Of a stretch of DNA of 64,000 nt, positions 49,954 to 59,667 are shown in pieces. Both the position numbers and the translations under genes were made by a program. Position 1 is the first letter of the stretch. Every line of letters begins with the position of its first letter. A model generated the notes under the pieces. The model had not been told where the DNA came from and searched no databases. It worked only from the letters and a program-made list of their open reading frames with translations. This DNA is from Pseudomonas fluorescens. Its GTDB lineage: Bacteria > Pseudomonadota > Gammaproteobacteria > Pseudomonadales > Pseudomonadaceae. Where the stretch lies: the NCBI RefSeq assembly GCF_902497745.1, contig NZ_CABVHJ010000001.1, positions 1 through 64,000 on the forward strand, in the 5' to 3' direction.

Positions 49954-50853
49954 ATGACCCTCCCGTCCGATCTGCCCGCAGAACTCGCCCACCGTGGCGT
50001 GCGCCCGGCCGATCGCCTCGGATTTACCCTGTTCCTCGCAGCGCTGATCCATTTGGCGCTGCTGCTCGGCGTCGGCTTCACGATGGTCGAGCCCAAGCAA
50101 ATCAGCAAAACCCTGGAAATCACCCTCGCTACCTTCAAGAGCGAAAAGAAGCCGGAGAAGGCTGACTTTCTTGCGCAGGAAAATCAGGAAGGTAGCGGCA
50201 CGCTGGACAAGAAGGCGATCCCGAAGACTACCGAAGTGGCGCCGTTCCAGGACAATCAGGTCAAGAAAGTTACCCCGCCACCGGCCGCCAAGCCGCAAGT
50301 GCAGGAAGCCGCGCCCAAGGCAGCGGTGACCACCGTCGCGCCGAAGCCGAAAAAAGCACCGACCAAGAAAGAAGAAGCCAAGACCGAGGTCAAACCGACG
50401 GTTGATGCGCCGGAATTCGACAGCTCGCAGCTGTCCAGCGACATCGCCAGCCTCGAAGCGGAACTGGCCAAGGAACAACAGCTGTACGCCAAGCGTCCGC
50501 GTATTCACCGCTTGAGCGCGGCGTCGACCATGCGCGACAAGGGCGCCTGGTACAAAGACGACTGGCGCAAGAAGGTCGAGCGCATCGGCAACCTCAATTA
50601 CCCCGAAGAAGCACGGCGCAAGCAGATCTACGGCAATTTGCGCCTGATGGTCTCGATCAATCGCGACGGCTCGCTGTATGAAGTGCTGGTGCTGGAGTCT
50701 TCCGGCCAGCCGCTGCTGGATCAGGCGGCGCAGCGCATTGTTCGACTGGCGGCACCGTTTGCCCCGTTTACCGGGGACTTGTCGGATATCGACCGTCTGG
50801 AAATCATCCGCACGTGGAAATTTGCTCGCGGCGACAAGCTCTCGAGCAATTGA
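49954..50853 (+). CDS. tonB3: energy transducer TonB (TonB3-like)
   Basis: 299 residues. A cytoplasmic start, one membrane helix (TLFLAALIHLALLLGVGF, about residues 26-43), a long Pro/Lys/Ala-rich periplasmic stretch, and a C-terminal TonB domain (NYPEEARRKQIYGNLRLMV). The place between gshB and algH is that of P. aeruginosa TonB3, which affects twitching motility and pilus assembly. No ExbB/ExbD genes are adjacent, so it would use energy from another copy. Confidence 0.9.
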   Translation: MTLPSDLPAELAHRGVRPADRLGFTLFLAALIHLALLLGVGFTMVEPKQISKTLEITLATFKSEKKPEKADFLAQENQEGSGTLDKKAIPKTTEVAPFQDNQVKKVTPPPAAKPQVQEAAPKAAVTTVAPKPKKAPTKKEEAKTEVKPTVDAPEFDSSQLSSDIASLEAELAKEQQLYAKRPRIHRLSAASTMRDKGAWYKDDWRKKVERIGNLNYPEEARRKQIYGNLRLMVSINRDGSLYEVLVLESSGQPLLDQAAQRIVRLAAPFAPFTGDLSDIDRLEIIRTWKFARGDKLSSN

Positions 50854-50870
50854 ATACACCGCAAATCCCC

Positions 50871-50960
50871 TGTGGGAGCGAGCCTGCTCGCGAATGCGGT
50901 GTGTCATTCAACATTGATGTGACTGATCCACCGCTTTCGCGAGCAGGCTCGCTCCCACAT
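50871..50960. repeat. REP inverted pair, type A
   Basis: tgtgggagcgagcctgctcgcg and its facing copy around a 45-base spacer, between tonB3 and algH. Confidence 0.9.
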
Positions 50961-51025
50961 TGGATCGGTGTGTCACCTGCATCTCCAGCTTGTCAGTTTG
51001 CCCCCCGAACGCCACACTAGCGCAC

Positions 51026-51598
51026 ATGAAAAACGTCAGCCCCAGTTACCTCAAGCATCAATTCCTGATCGCCATGCCACACATGGCCGACCCGAACTTT
51101 GCCCACACCTTGACCTACATCGTCGAGCACACGGCCAATGGCGCTATGGGGATTGTGGTCAACCGGCCGCAAGAGCTGAATCTGGCCGACATCCTTGAGC
51201 AGCTGCGCCCGGACATCGACCCGCCAGCACTGTGCCAACACGTACCGATCTTTATCGGCGGCCCGGTGCAGACCGATCGCGGTTTTGTCCTGCATCCAGC
51301 GGGGAAAACCTTCCAGGCCACCGCGCAGCTGGACGGCGATCTGGCCCTGTCGACTTCGCAGGATGTGCTGTTCGCCATCGCGGACGGCGTCGGCCCGGCG
51401 AAAAGCCTGATTGCCCTCGGTTACGCCGGTTGGGAAGCCGGGCAACTGGAAGCGGAACTCGCCGACAACGCCTGGCTGAACTGCCCGTACGACGCCGACA
51501 TCCTGTTCAACACCAGCAGCGAACTGCGTCTGGAAGCGGCGGCCCGGCACTTGGGGATCAACCTCAGCTTGCTGACCAGCCAGGCAGGTCACGCCTGA
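51026..51598 (+). CDS. algH: YqgE/AlgH family protein
   Basis: 190 residues from MKNVSPSYLKH at 51026. DUF179 fold with QFLIAMPHMADPNFAHT and GAMGIVVNRP near the start. In P. aeruginosa the gene was named algH for a link to alginate control; the biochemical role is unknown. It overlaps ruvX by a TGATG junction, so the two are translated together. Confidence 0.92.
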   Translation: MKNVSPSYLKHQFLIAMPHMADPNFAHTLTYIVEHTANGAMGIVVNRPQELNLADILEQLRPDIDPPALCQHVPIFIGGPVQTDRGFVLHPAGKTFQATAQLDGDLALSTSQDVLFAIADGVGPAKSLIALGYAGWEAGQLEAELADNAWLNCPYDADILFNTSSELRLEAAARHLGINLSLLTSQAGHA

Positions 51599-52035
51599 TG
51601 GCCCTGCGCCTGATTCTCGGCTTCGACTACGGCACCAAACAGATCGGCGTCGCGGTCGGCCAGGTGATTACCGGTCAGGCCCGCGAGCTGTGCACCTTGA
51701 AGGCACAAAACGGTGTGCCGGACTGGAACCAGGTCGAAGCCCTTATAAAAGAATGGAAGCCCGACGCCGTGGTCGTCGGCCTGCCGCTGAACATGGACGG
51801 CACGCCGAGCGAAATGTGCCTGCGCGCGGAAAAATTCGCCCGCCGCCTCAATGGCCGCTTCAACGTGCCCTTCTATACCCACGACGAACGCCTGACCACC
51901 TTCGAGGCCAAGGGCGAGCGTCTGGTCCGTGGCGGCCAAAAGGGCAGTTACCGCGACAACCCGGTGGACGCCATCGCCGCCGCTCTGCTGTTGCAGGGCT
52001 GGCTCGATGAAAACACTGCATTGTTTGAATCCTGA
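51598..52035 (+). CDS. ruvX: pre-16S rRNA nuclease / Holliday-junction resolvase-like YqgF
   Basis: 145 residues, starting at the ATG that shares its A with the algH stop. RNase H-like fold with LGFDYGTKQIGVAV and the acidic DERLTT and DNPVDAIAA motifs. The family acts in 16S rRNA 5'-end processing. A UUCG-loop terminator follows at once. Confidence 0.94.
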   Translation: MALRLILGFDYGTKQIGVAVGQVITGQARELCTLKAQNGVPDWNQVEALIKEWKPDAVVVGLPLNMDGTPSEMCLRAEKFARRLNGRFNVPFYTHDERLTTFEAKGERLVRGGQKGSYRDNPVDAIAAALLLQGWLDENTALFES

Positions 52036-52036
52036 C

Positions 52037-52059
52037 AAGCGCTTCGGCGCTTTTCTTTT
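52037..52059 (+). terminator. UUCG-tetraloop terminator after ruvX
   Basis: Stem aagcgc/gcgctt closed by a ttcg loop and followed by ttctttt, two bases past the stop. The short stem suggests partial readthrough into pyrR. Confidence 0.75.
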
Positions 52060-52070
52060 GAGTGAAAAAC

Positions 52071-52096
52071 CGAGTCGTGTCCAAGGACCCGACTCG
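52071..52096 (+). promoter_or_regulatory. 26-nt perfect hairpin in the pyrR leader
   Basis: cgagtcg (52071-52077) pairs with cgactcg (52090-52096), and inner gtcc pairs with ggac around an aa loop. It has no T run after it, so it is not a plain terminator. It ends 9 bases before the aaggag site of pyrR and may be an RNA-binding or translational control site. Confidence 0.6.
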
Positions 52097-52115
52097 CCCC
52101 TAACAAGGAGCAACC

Positions 52116-52622
52116 ATGAGCCTGCCAAATCCCGCCGATCTGATCAGCCAGATGGCGAACCGCCTCAAGGCGCACCTTGCCCAGCGTGAAATCACTGAAC
52201 CGCGTTACATCGGCATTCGCACTGGCGGCATCTGGGTCGCGCAGGCCTTGCTCAAGGAATTGGGCAGCGATGCGCCACTGGGCACGCTGGATGTTTCTTT
52301 CTACCGCGACGACTTCAGCCAGAACGGTCTGCACCCGCAAGTGCGCCCGTCCGCCCTGCCCTTCGAGATCGAAGGCCAGCATCTGGTGCTGATCGACGAT
52401 GTATTGATGAGCGGCCGCACCATCCGCGCCGCCATGAACGAATTGTTCGACTACGGCCGCCCGGCCAGCGTGACCCTGGTCTGCCTGCTGGACCTGGATG
52501 CCGGCGAGCTGCCGATCCGCCCCAACGTGGTCGGCGCGACGCTGTCGCTGGCCGCTCACGAACGGGTAAAGCTGTCCGGCCCCGAGCCGTTGACGCTCGA
52601 ACTGCAAGACATGTCCCTTTAA
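52116..52622 (+). CDS. pyrR: bifunctional pyr operon regulator / uracil phosphoribosyltransferase PyrR
   Basis: 168 residues of the PRTase fold with PRPP loop [17 protein letters not shown] and DVSFYRDDF. PyrR proteins bind UMP/UTP and pyr mRNA or DNA. Pseudomonad PyrR lacks uracil PRTase activity in some cases and controls pyr genes. It is the first gene of pyrR-pyrB-pyrC'. The hairpin in its leader could be its own target. Confidence 0.94.
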   Translation: MSLPNPADLISQMANRLKAHLAQREITEPRYIGIRTGGIWVAQALLKELGSDAPLGTLDVSFYRDDFSQNGLHPQVRPSALPFEIEGQHLVLIDDVLMSGRTIRAAMNELFDYGRPASVTLVCLLDLDAGELPIRPNVVGATLSLAAHERVKLSGPEPLTLELQDMSL

Positions 52623-52649
52623 TCCGCCCTATTGAGAGTCCCCTTCGCG

Positions 52650-53654
52650 ATGACGCCTCTAGATACCAAGCGCCCGCTGCAGCTCAATGATCAGGGCCAG
52701 CTGCGCCACTTCCTCTCGCTCGACGGCCTGCGCCGCGAGTTGCTGACGGAAATCCTCGACACTGCCGACTCGTTCCTCGAAGTCGGTGCCCGGGCGGTGA
52801 AGAAAGTCCCGTTGCTGCGCGGCAAGACCGTGTGCAACGTGTTCTTCGAAAACTCCACGCGCACCCGCACCACCTTCGAACTGGCGGCCCAGCGGCTGTC
52901 GGCGGACGTAATCACCCTGAACGTGTCGACCTCGTCGGCAAGCAAGGGTGAAACGCTGCTCGACACCCTGCGCAACCTCGAAGCCATGGCCGCCGACATG
53001 TTCGTCGTGCGCCACGGTGATTCCGGTGCCGCGCACTTCATCGCCGAGCACGTGTGCCCGCAAGTGGCGATCATCAACGGCGGCGACGGCCGTCACGCGC
53101 ACCCGACGCAGGGCATGCTCGATATGCTCACCATCCGTCGGCACAAGGGCGGTTTCGAAAACCTCTCGGTGGCCATCGTCGGCGACATCCTGCACTCGCG
53201 GGTGGCGCGCTCGAACATGCTCGCACTGAAAACCCTCGGTTGCCCGGACATCCGTGTGATCGCGCCGAAAACCCTGCTGCCGATCGGCATCGAGCAATAC
53301 GGCGTGAAGGTTTACACCGACATGACCGAAGGCCTGAAAGACGTCGACGTGGTGATCATGCTGCGCCTGCAGCGTGAACGCATGACCGGCGGCCTGCTGC
53401 CGAGCGAAGGCGAGTTCTACCGCCTGTTCGGCCTGACCACCGCGCGTCTGGCCGGGGCCAAACCGGATTGCATCGTCATGCACCCGGGGCCGATCAACCG
53501 TGGCGTGGAGATCGAGTCCGCAGTGGCCGACGGCCCTCACTCGGTGATCCTCAATCAGGTCACCTACGGCATCGCAATTCGTATGGCCGTGCTGTCCATG
53601 GCCATGAGCGGGCAAACCGCGCAGCGTCAATTCGAGCAGGAGAACGCCCAGTGA
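52650..53654 (+). CDS. pyrB: aspartate carbamoyltransferase catalytic subunit
   Basis: 334 residues from the ATG at 52650, the usual pseudomonad length with an N-terminal extension. It makes carbamoyl-aspartate in pyrimidine synthesis. The carbamoyl phosphate loop is [13 protein letters not shown], and the aspartate site includes [10 protein letters not shown]. In pseudomonads the enzyme is a 6:6 complex with the inactive dihydroorotase-like PyrC', encoded next with a GTGA overlap. Confidence 0.97.
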   Translation: MTPLDTKRPLQLNDQGQLRHFLSLDGLRRELLTEILDTADSFLEVGARAVKKVPLLRGKTVCNVFFENSTRTRTTFELAAQRLSADVITLNVSTSSASKGETLLDTLRNLEAMAADMFVVRHGDSGAAHFIAEHVCPQVAIINGGDGRHAHPTQGMLDMLTIRRHKGGFENLSVAIVGDILHSRVARSNMLALKTLGCPDIRVIAPKTLLPIGIEQYGVKVYTDMTEGLKDVDVVIMLRLQRERMTGGLLPSEGEFYRLFGLTTARLAGAKPDCIVMHPGPINRGVEIESAVADGPHSVILNQVTYGIAIRMAVLSMAMSGQTAQRQFEQENAQ

Positions 53655-54922
53655 AGCTCAGCATTCTCGGCGCACGCGTCATCGATCCAAGCAGCGGCCT
53701 GGATCAAGTTACCGACATTCACGTTGAAGCCTGCAAGATCGTCGCCCTCGGCGCCGCCCCAGCGGGTTTCACAGCAGTAGAAACCATTGATGCCCAAGGC
53801 CTCGTCGCCGCTCCGGGCCTCGTCGATCTGAACGTGGCCCTGCGCGAGCCGGGTTACAGCCGCAAAGGTTCGATCATCAGCGAAACCCGCGCAGCGGCTG
53901 CCGGCGGTGTGACCAGCCTGTGCTGCCCGCCGAAGACCAAACCGGTGCTCGACACCTCCGCTGTGGCCGAGCTGATCCTCGACCGCGCCCGCGAAGCCGG
54001 CAATACCAAGGTGTTCCCGATTGGCGCGCTGAGCAAAGGTCTGGACGGCGAGCAACTGGCTGAGCTGGTGGCGCTGCGCGACGCCGGTTGTGTGGCGTTC
54101 GGCAACGGTCTGGAGAGTTTCCGCAACACCCGCACCCTGTGCCGGGCGCTGGAATACGCGGCAACGTTCGACCTGACGGTGATTTTCAACTCGCAGGATC
54201 ATGATCTGGCTGAAGGTGGCTTGGCCCACGAAGGCGCCGTCGCCAGTTTCCTCGGCCTGCCGGGGATTCCGGAAACCGCTGAAACCGTGGCATTGGCCCG
54301 TGATCTGTTGCTGGTCGAGCAGACTGGCGTGCGCGCGCACTTCAGCCAGTTGACCAGCGCTCGCGGCGTTGCCCTGATCGCTCAGGCGCAGGCGCGTGGT
54401 TTGAAGGTGACGGCGGATGTCGCGCTGTATCAGCTGATTCTGACCGACGAAGCGCTGATCGACTTCAGCAGCCTCTATCACGTGCAACCGCCGCTGCGCA
54501 CTCGTGCGGATCGCGACGGTTTGCGTGAAGCAGTGAAATCCGGCGTGGTGTCGGCGATTTCCAGCCATCACCAGCCGCACGAACGCGATGCCAAACTGGC
54601 GCCGTTCGGCGCGACAGAGCCGGGCATCAGCAGTGTTGAACTGCTGCTGCCGCTGGCGATGACGCTGGTTGAGGATGGGTTGCTCGATCTGCCGACCTTG
54701 CTGGCACGTCTGAGCGCAGGCCCGGCTGAAGCGCTGCGCCTGCCGGCTGGCAAACTGGCGGTGGGTGGGGCGGCGGATATCGTGCTGTTCGACCCGCAGG
54801 CTTCGACGGTGGCCGGTGAGAACTGGTTGTCGAAGGGTGAGAACTGCCCGTTCATTGGGCACACATTGCCGGGTGTGGTTCGCTACACCTTGGTGGATGG
54901 GCGGATCAGTCACCAGGCTTGA
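53651..54922 (+). CDS. pyrC': dihydroorotase-like PyrC' (non-catalytic partner of PyrB)
   Basis: 423 residues, GTG start overlapping pyrB. TIM-barrel dihydroorotase fold, but the zinc-binding HxH after beta strand 1 is replaced: [11 protein letters not shown] has Asn-Val-Ala where active enzymes have H-x-H. This agrees with the known inactive homologue that holds PyrB in a dodecamer. Another, true dihydroorotase should lie elsewhere in the genome. C-terminal [11 protein letters not shown] is retained. Confidence 0.92.
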   Translation: MKLSILGARVIDPSSGLDQVTDIHVEACKIVALGAAPAGFTAVETIDAQGLVAAPGLVDLNVALREPGYSRKGSIISETRAAAAGGVTSLCCPPKTKPVLDTSAVAELILDRAREAGNTKVFPIGALSKGLDGEQLAELVALRDAGCVAFGNGLESFRNTRTLCRALEYAATFDLTVIFNSQDHDLAEGGLAHEGAVASFLGLPGIPETAETVALARDLLLVEQTGVRAHFSQLTSARGVALIAQAQARGLKVTADVALYQLILTDEALIDFSSLYHVQPPLRTRADRDGLREAVKSGVVSAISSHHQPHERDAKLAPFGATEPGISSVELLLPLAMTLVEDGLLDLPTLLARLSAGPAEALRLPAGKLAVGGAADIVLFDPQASTVAGENWLSKGENCPFIGHTLPGVVRYTLVDGRISHQA

Positions 54923-54936
54923 TACCGCGTCGCCCC

Positions 54937-55002
54937 TTTCGCGAGCAAGCTCGCTCCCACAAGGATCACCGCGAACCCTATGGGAGCGAGCTTGCTCGCG
55001 AA
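54937..55002. repeat. REP inverted pair, type A
   Basis: tttcgcgagcaagctcgctccc and the facing copy tgggagcgagcttgctcgcgaa flank a 19-base spacer, between the convergent pyrC' and TM2 genes. Confidence 0.9.
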
Positions 55003-55005
55003 GCT

Positions 55006-55437
55006 TTACTGGAAGGCGCCTCTGCCTTCAGCGTTACGCACCGAGACCTGATCATTCAGCGTCCAGAAGTCATACAGCACCCCTAGAAAGAACAACCCGC
55101 CCGTCAGCAGATAGATCAGGCCACTGATCCACTTGCCCTGATACATCCGGTGCACGCCCAGCGCGCCAAGGAACGTCAGCAGAATCCACGCCACGTTGTA
55201 TTCGATCGGCCCTGCGGTAAAACGCAGATCCGCCTCGCGATCCATCGCCGGGATCAGGAACAGGTCGATCAACCAGCCAATGCCCAGCAAACCGAAGGTG
55301 AAGAACCAGATCGTCCCGGTCACCGGTTTACCGTAGTAGAAGCGGTGAGCACCGGTAAAACCGAAAATCCACAGCAGATAACCAATGATTTTGCTGTGCG
55401 TATCTTGCTGCTGAACAAATTGTTGATAGGGGTTCAT
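55006..55437 (-). CDS. TM2-domain membrane protein
   Basis: 143 residues with two TM2 units. The first is KIIGYLLWIFGFTGAHRFYYG, and the second, WILLTFLGALGVHRMYQGK, ends with YDFWTLNDQV. TM2 domains have a Gly/Ala-His-Arg-Phe/Met-Tyr motif between two helices. An inner-membrane protein of unknown role. The 55438-55685 gap after its start shows no other gene but a TATAA-like box before the peptidase. Confidence 0.88.
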   Translation of the reverse strand: MNPYQQFVQQQDTHSKIIGYLLWIFGFTGAHRFYYGKPVTGTIWFFTFGLLGIGWLIDLFLIPAMDREADLRFTAGPIEYNVAWILLTFLGALGVHRMYQGKWISGLIYLLTGGLFFLGVLYDFWTLNDQVSVRNAEGRGAFQ

Positions 55438-55685
55438 GAAGACCTCGATTCACTCGATAGATAAATATTCTTGAATTCTTTGTGACTTTTTTACAGGTAG
55501 CCGACGTACGGCAAATGTTACCGTTGCCACCGTCAAAGCCTTATAGCACCTGACTTCTGTCCGACAATTGCGTCCATTTGCCGCTTATTTGGTTCCGTAG
55601 GCTGCCAAGTGAATCGACCAACGGACTCGGAATGAAAAAAAACTCTGTTATAAAGTTGCGCGCTATCACTTAAGAGCCACGCCTA

Positions 55686-56303
55686 ATGCGACCATTTTTC
55701 AAGACATGGCTAACCATCTGCCTATTAATGCCACTGGCCGCCCACGCCACCAATCGTGAGCAACGTCTTCCCAACGTTAACGGCTTCACCCCTAAATCCC
55801 ATGCTTCGGCTCCTTCGAGCAAAAGCAGCAAAAGCAAAACCGTCACGCTGAGCACCAAGAGCCACAGCAAGCTGGTGCCACCGATGGCGAGCAAGGAAAG
55901 CAGCAATGTGCTGAGCCGTGCTGTGAACGTCCTCGGTACACCTTATCGTTGGGGCGGCAGCAGCCCAAGTAAAGGCTTCGATTGCAGCGGTCTGGTGAAA
56001 TACGCGTTCAACGACGCTACGTTCGACCTGCCACGCACCTCTAATGCCATGGCCAGCGGCCACGGCGAGAAAGTCGAACGCAAGGATCTGAAGCCGGGCG
56101 ATCTGATTTTCTTCAACATCAAGAGCCGTCGGGTCAACCACGTTGCCATTTACCTGGGCAACGACCGCTTCATCCACGCACCGCGCCGTGGCAAAGCGGT
56201 GAGCATCGATACGTTGAACAAGCCGTACTGGCAGCAGCACTACGTGGTGGCCAAGCGTGTGTTGCCGAAAGAACAGAGCCAGATGCGCGTGGTTCAGCGC
56301 TGA
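55686..56303 (+). CDS. NlpC/P60 (C40) family peptidase
   Basis: 205 residues. A signal peptide (MRPFFKTWLTICLLMPLAAHA) and a Ser/Lys-rich linker lead to the NlpC/P60 domain. Catalytic Cys lies in GFDCSGLVKY (about residue 99), His in RVNHVAIYLG, and a polar third residue in FIHAPR. It cleaves peptidoglycan stem peptides in the periplasm. No SH3 or lipobox is seen. The ribosome site is weak. Confidence 0.92.
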   Translation: MRPFFKTWLTICLLMPLAAHATNREQRLPNVNGFTPKSHASAPSSKSSKSKTVTLSTKSHSKLVPPMASKESSNVLSRAVNVLGTPYRWGGSSPSKGFDCSGLVKYAFNDATFDLPRTSNAMASGHGEKVERKDLKPGDLIFFNIKSRRVNHVAIYLGNDRFIHAPRRGKAVSIDTLNKPYWQQHYVVAKRVLPKEQSQMRVVQR

Positions 56304-56341
56304 GCTGACTGATCCGTAATCTGCTCAAGCAGTACTGGCCC

Positions 56342-56420
56342 CTTCGCGAGCAGGCTCGCTCCCACATTTGATTTGTGAACGACGCAAATCCCCTGTGGGA
56401 GCGAGCCTGCTCGCGAAGAG
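56342..56420. repeat. REP inverted pair, type A
   Basis: cttcgcgagcaggctcgctccc and its facing copy flank a 30-base spacer, between the convergent peptidase and pilT genes. Confidence 0.9.
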
Positions 56421-56446
56421 GCCGGTAATAGCAACACAACTCCTCC

Positions 56447-57481
56447 TCAGAAATTATCCGGCGTACGCGCTTTCTCCCGTGCATGCTCGCGACTGATCAA
56501 ACCCTTGGTCAGCAGATCCTTCAGGCACATGTCCAGTGTCTGCATCCCCAACGACCCACCGGTCTGAATCGCCGAATACATCTGCGCCACCTTGTCCTCA
56601 CGGATCAGATTACGGATCGCCGACGTGCCCAGCATGATCTCGTGCGCCGCCACCCGCCCGCCGCCGATCTTCTTGATCAGCGTCTGCGAGACCACCGCCA
56701 GCAACGACTCCGACAGCATCGAACGCACCATCGACTTCTCGTCACCGGGGAATACGTCGACCACGCGATCGATGGTTTTCGCCGCGGAGGTGGTGTGCAG
56801 CGTGCCGAACACCAGATGACCGGTTTCCGCAGCGGTGAGCGCCAAGCGGATGGTTTCCAGATCGCGCATCTCACCGACCAGAATCACATCCGGGTCTTCG
56901 CGCAACGCTGAACGCAATGCGGTGGCGAAACTGCGAGTATCACGGTGAACTTCGCGCTGATTGATCAGGCATTTACGCGATTCGTGAACAAATTCGATCG
57001 GATCTTCAATGGTCAAAATGTGGTGATGCCGATGGGTATTGAGGTAATCGATCATCGCCGCCAGCGTGGTCGATTTGCCGGAACCGGTCGGCCCGGTGAC
57101 CAGCACCAGCCCGCGCGGCGCATCGGTGATCTTGCGAAAGACATCGCCCATGGCCAGATCTTCCATGCTCAACACCTTCGACGGAATGGTACGAAACACC
57201 GCCCCGGCGCCACGGTTCTGGTTGAAGGCGTTAACCCGGAACCGCGCGACACCCGGCACTTCAAAGGAAAAGTCGGTTTCCAGATGTTTCTCGAAGTCGA
57301 CCCGCTGGGTGTCGTTCATGATGTCGTAGATCAGTTCGTGCACTTGCTTGTGATCCAGCGCCGGCAGATTGATCCGCCGCACATCGCCATCGACACGGAT
57401 CATCGGCGGCAGGCCGGCCGACAGGTGCAGGTCGGAAGCGCCCTGTTTGGCGCTGAAGGCCAGCAATTCAGTGATATCCAT
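56447..57481 (-). CDS. pilT: type IV pilus retraction ATPase PilT
   Basis: 344 residues from MDITELLAFSAKQG at 57481, the same length as P. aeruginosa PilT. A secretion-type ATPase with Walker A GPTGSGKSTT, the Asp box, Walker B VILVGEMRDLETIRLA, and the His box FGTLHTTSAAKTIDR. The C-terminal AIRNLIREDK is the retraction-critical segment. Ring hexamer at the pilus base. PilU, usually next to it, is not here. It is divergent from yggS by 56 bp. Confidence 0.97.
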   Translation of the reverse strand: MDITELLAFSAKQGASDLHLSAGLPPMIRVDGDVRRINLPALDHKQVHELIYDIMNDTQRVDFEKHLETDFSFEVPGVARFRVNAFNQNRGAGAVFRTIPSKVLSMEDLAMGDVFRKITDAPRGLVLVTGPTGSGKSTTLAAMIDYLNTHRHHHILTIEDPIEFVHESRKCLINQREVHRDTRSFATALRSALREDPDVILVGEMRDLETIRLALTAAETGHLVFGTLHTTSAAKTIDRVVDVFPGDEKSMVRSMLSESLLAVVSQTLIKKIGGGRVAAHEIMLGTSAIRNLIREDKVAQMYSAIQTGGSLGMQTLDMCLKDLLTKGLISREHAREKARTPDNF

Positions 57482-57537
57482 AGCGCTCCTCAATTCCAGT
57501 AGAATGCCGCGAACCTTCAGACCGCTGGCGCCTCTTG

Positions 57538-58224
57538 ATGTCCACGATAGCAGACAACATCCAACTGGTTAGTTCGCGCATCCAGGCAGCGGTAACAGCT
57601 GCAAACCGCGCTGAAAACAGCGTCCAGTTGCTCGCGGTCAGCAAGACCAAACCCGCTCAGGCCCTGCGCGAAGCATATGCCGCCGGCCTGCGCGACTTTG
57701 GCGAGAACTACCTGCAGGAAGCCTTGGGCAAACAGCTCGAACTGGCCGACCTGCCCTTGATCTGGCACTTCATCGGCCCCATTCAATCGAACAAGACTCG
57801 CGCCATCGCCGAGCATTTCGACTGGGTGCATTCCGTGGATCGCCTGAAAATCGCTCAACGTCTGTCCGAACAGCGCCCGGCTGAACTGCCGCCGCTGAAC
57901 ATCTGTATTCAGGTCAACGTCAGCGGTGAGGCCAGCAAGTCCGGCTGCACGCCTGACGATCTGCCGGCATTGGCCGAGGCCATCAACGCATTACCGCGCC
58001 TGAAATTGCGTGGCTTGATGGCGATTCCCGAGCCAACCGACGACCGCGCCGAGCAGGACGCGGCCTTCGCCGCCGTGCAGAAATTGCAGGCGAGCCTCGA
58101 TCTGCCGCTCGACACACTTTCCATGGGCATGAGCCACGACCTCGAGTCGGCCATTGCTCAAGGCGCCACCTGGGTGCGTATCGGTACCGCCCTGTTTGGC
58201 GCCCGTGATTATTCCCAGTCTTGA
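57538..58224 (+). CDS. yggS: YggS family pyridoxal phosphate homeostasis protein
   Basis: 228 residues from the ATG at 57538. A single-domain TIM barrel that binds PLP; the likely Schiff-base lysine is in LLAVSKTKP. C-terminal GMSHDLESAIAQGATWVRIGT is the phosphate site. It buffers free PLP and affects amino acid balance. It starts the operon yggS-proC-yggT-DUF167. Confidence 0.95.
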   Translation: MSTIADNIQLVSSRIQAAVTAANRAENSVQLLAVSKTKPAQALREAYAAGLRDFGENYLQEALGKQLELADLPLIWHFIGPIQSNKTRAIAEHFDWVHSVDRLKIAQRLSEQRPAELPPLNICIQVNVSGEASKSGCTPDDLPALAEAINALPRLKLRGLMAIPEPTDDRAEQDAAFAAVQKLQASLDLPLDTLSMGMSHDLESAIAQGATWVRIGTALFGARDYSQS

Positions 58225-58247
58225 ACGATTCCAGATAAGGACCACAC

Positions 58248-59066
58248 ATGAGCAACACACGTATTGCGTTTATCGGTGCGGGCAACATGGCGGCCAGTCT
58301 GATTGGCGGCCTGCGCGCCAAGGGACTGGAAGCCGGGCAGATCCGTGCCAGCGACCCGGGTGAAGAAACCCGCGCCAAGGTCAGTGCCGAACACGGCATC
58401 GAAACTTTCGCCGACAATGCTCAGGCCATCGACGGCGTCGATGTGATCGTGCTGGCGGTCAAGCCGCAGGCCATGAAAACCGTGTGCGAAGCGATTCGCC
58501 CAAGCCTGAAACCGAATCAACTGGTGGTGTCGATTGCTGCCGGTATCACCTGCGCCAGCATGACCGCGTGGCTTGGCGAGCAGCCGATCGTGCGTTGCAT
58601 GCCCAATACCCCGGCGCTGCTGCGCCAAGGCGTCAGCGGTTTGTACGCGACCAGCGAAGTGACTGCCGAGCAACGTCAGCAAGCCGAAGAACTGCTGTCC
58701 GCTGTCGGCATTGCCCTGTGGCTGAATGAAGAACAGCAACTGGACGCCGTCACCGCTGTGTCCGGTTCCGGCCCTGCCTACTTCTTCCTGCTGATCGAAG
58801 CGATGACTGCCGCCGGCGTCAAACTCGGCCTGCCGAAGGAAATCGCCGAGCAACTGACCCTGCAAACGGCGCTGGGCGCCGCGCACATGGCTGTTTCCAG
58901 CGACGTTGACGCCGCCGAACTGCGCCGCCGCGTGACCTCGCCAAATGGCACCACGGAAGCTGCAATCAAATCATTCCAGGCCAATGGCTTCGAAGCCCTG
59001 GTCGAAACCGCACTCGGCGCCGCCGCGCACCGCTCGGCCGAAATGGCCGAACAACTGGGCAAATAA
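58248..59066 (+). CDS. proC: pyrroline-5-carboxylate reductase
   Basis: 272 residues. The last step of proline synthesis, using NAD(P)H. The N-terminal Rossmann motif FIGAGNMAASLIGGL and the C-terminal signature with VTSPNGTTEAAI are clear. A YggS-ProC pairing is common and ties PLP to proline metabolism. It is followed 10 bp later by yggT. Confidence 0.97.
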   Translation: MSNTRIAFIGAGNMAASLIGGLRAKGLEAGQIRASDPGEETRAKVSAEHGIETFADNAQAIDGVDVIVLAVKPQAMKTVCEAIRPSLKPNQLVVSIAAGITCASMTAWLGEQPIVRCMPNTPALLRQGVSGLYATSEVTAEQRQQAEELLSAVGIALWLNEEQQLDAVTAVSGSGPAYFFLLIEAMTAAGVKLGLPKEIAEQLTLQTALGAAHMAVSSDVDAAELRRRVTSPNGTTEAAIKSFQANGFEALVETALGAAAHRSAEMAEQLGK

Positions 59067-59076
59067 GGAGCCTTAC

Positions 59077-59667
59077 ATGATTGGATTGAACACCGCAGCG
59101 GTTTACGTGCTGCAAACCCTCGGCAGTCTGTACCTGCTGATCGTGCTGCTGCGCTTCGTGCTGCAACTGGTACGGGCAAACTTCTACAACCCGCTGTGCC
59201 AGTTCATCGTCAAAGCGACCCAGCCACTGCTCAAACCACTGCGGCGGATCATTCCGAGCCTGTTCGGTCTGGACATGTCGTCGCTGGTGCTGGCGATTCT
59301 GGTGCAACTGGCGCTGATGGCGCTGACCCTGCTGCTGACTTACGGCACCACCGGCAATCCGCTGCAACTGTTTATCTGGTCGCTGATCGGCGTGACCGCG
59401 CTGTTCCTGAAGATCTTCTTCTTCGCCCTGATCATCAGCGTGATTCTGTCGTGGGTCGCACCGGGCAGCCACAATCCGGGCGCTGAGCTGGTCAACCAGA
59501 TCTGCGAGCCGGCATTGGCGCCGTTCCGCCGCTTTCTGCCGAATCTCGGCGGTCTGGATCTGTCGCCGATCTTCGCCTTCCTCGCGCTCAAGCTGATCGA
59601 CATGCTGGTGATCAACAATCTGGCGGCGATGACGATGATGCCGGAAATCCTCCGTCTGCTGATGTGA
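59077..59667 (+). CDS. yggT: YggT family integral membrane protein
   Basis: 196 residues from MIGLNTAAV at 59077, with aaggag in front. Two YggT units, each a pair of helices: VRANFYNPLCQFIVKATQP after the first, and PGSHNPGAELVNQICEPALAP after the second. Its role in bacteria is poorly known; some relatives affect osmotic tolerance or division. It shares a GTGA overlap with the DUF167 gene. Confidence 0.92.
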   Translation: MIGLNTAAVYVLQTLGSLYLLIVLLRFVLQLVRANFYNPLCQFIVKATQPLLKPLRRIIPSLFGLDMSSLVLAILVQLALMALTLLLTYGTTGNPLQLFIWSLIGVTALFLKIFFFALIISVILSWVAPGSHNPGAELVNQICEPALAPFRRFLPNLGGLDLSPIFAFLALKLIDMLVINNLAAMTMMPEILRLLM

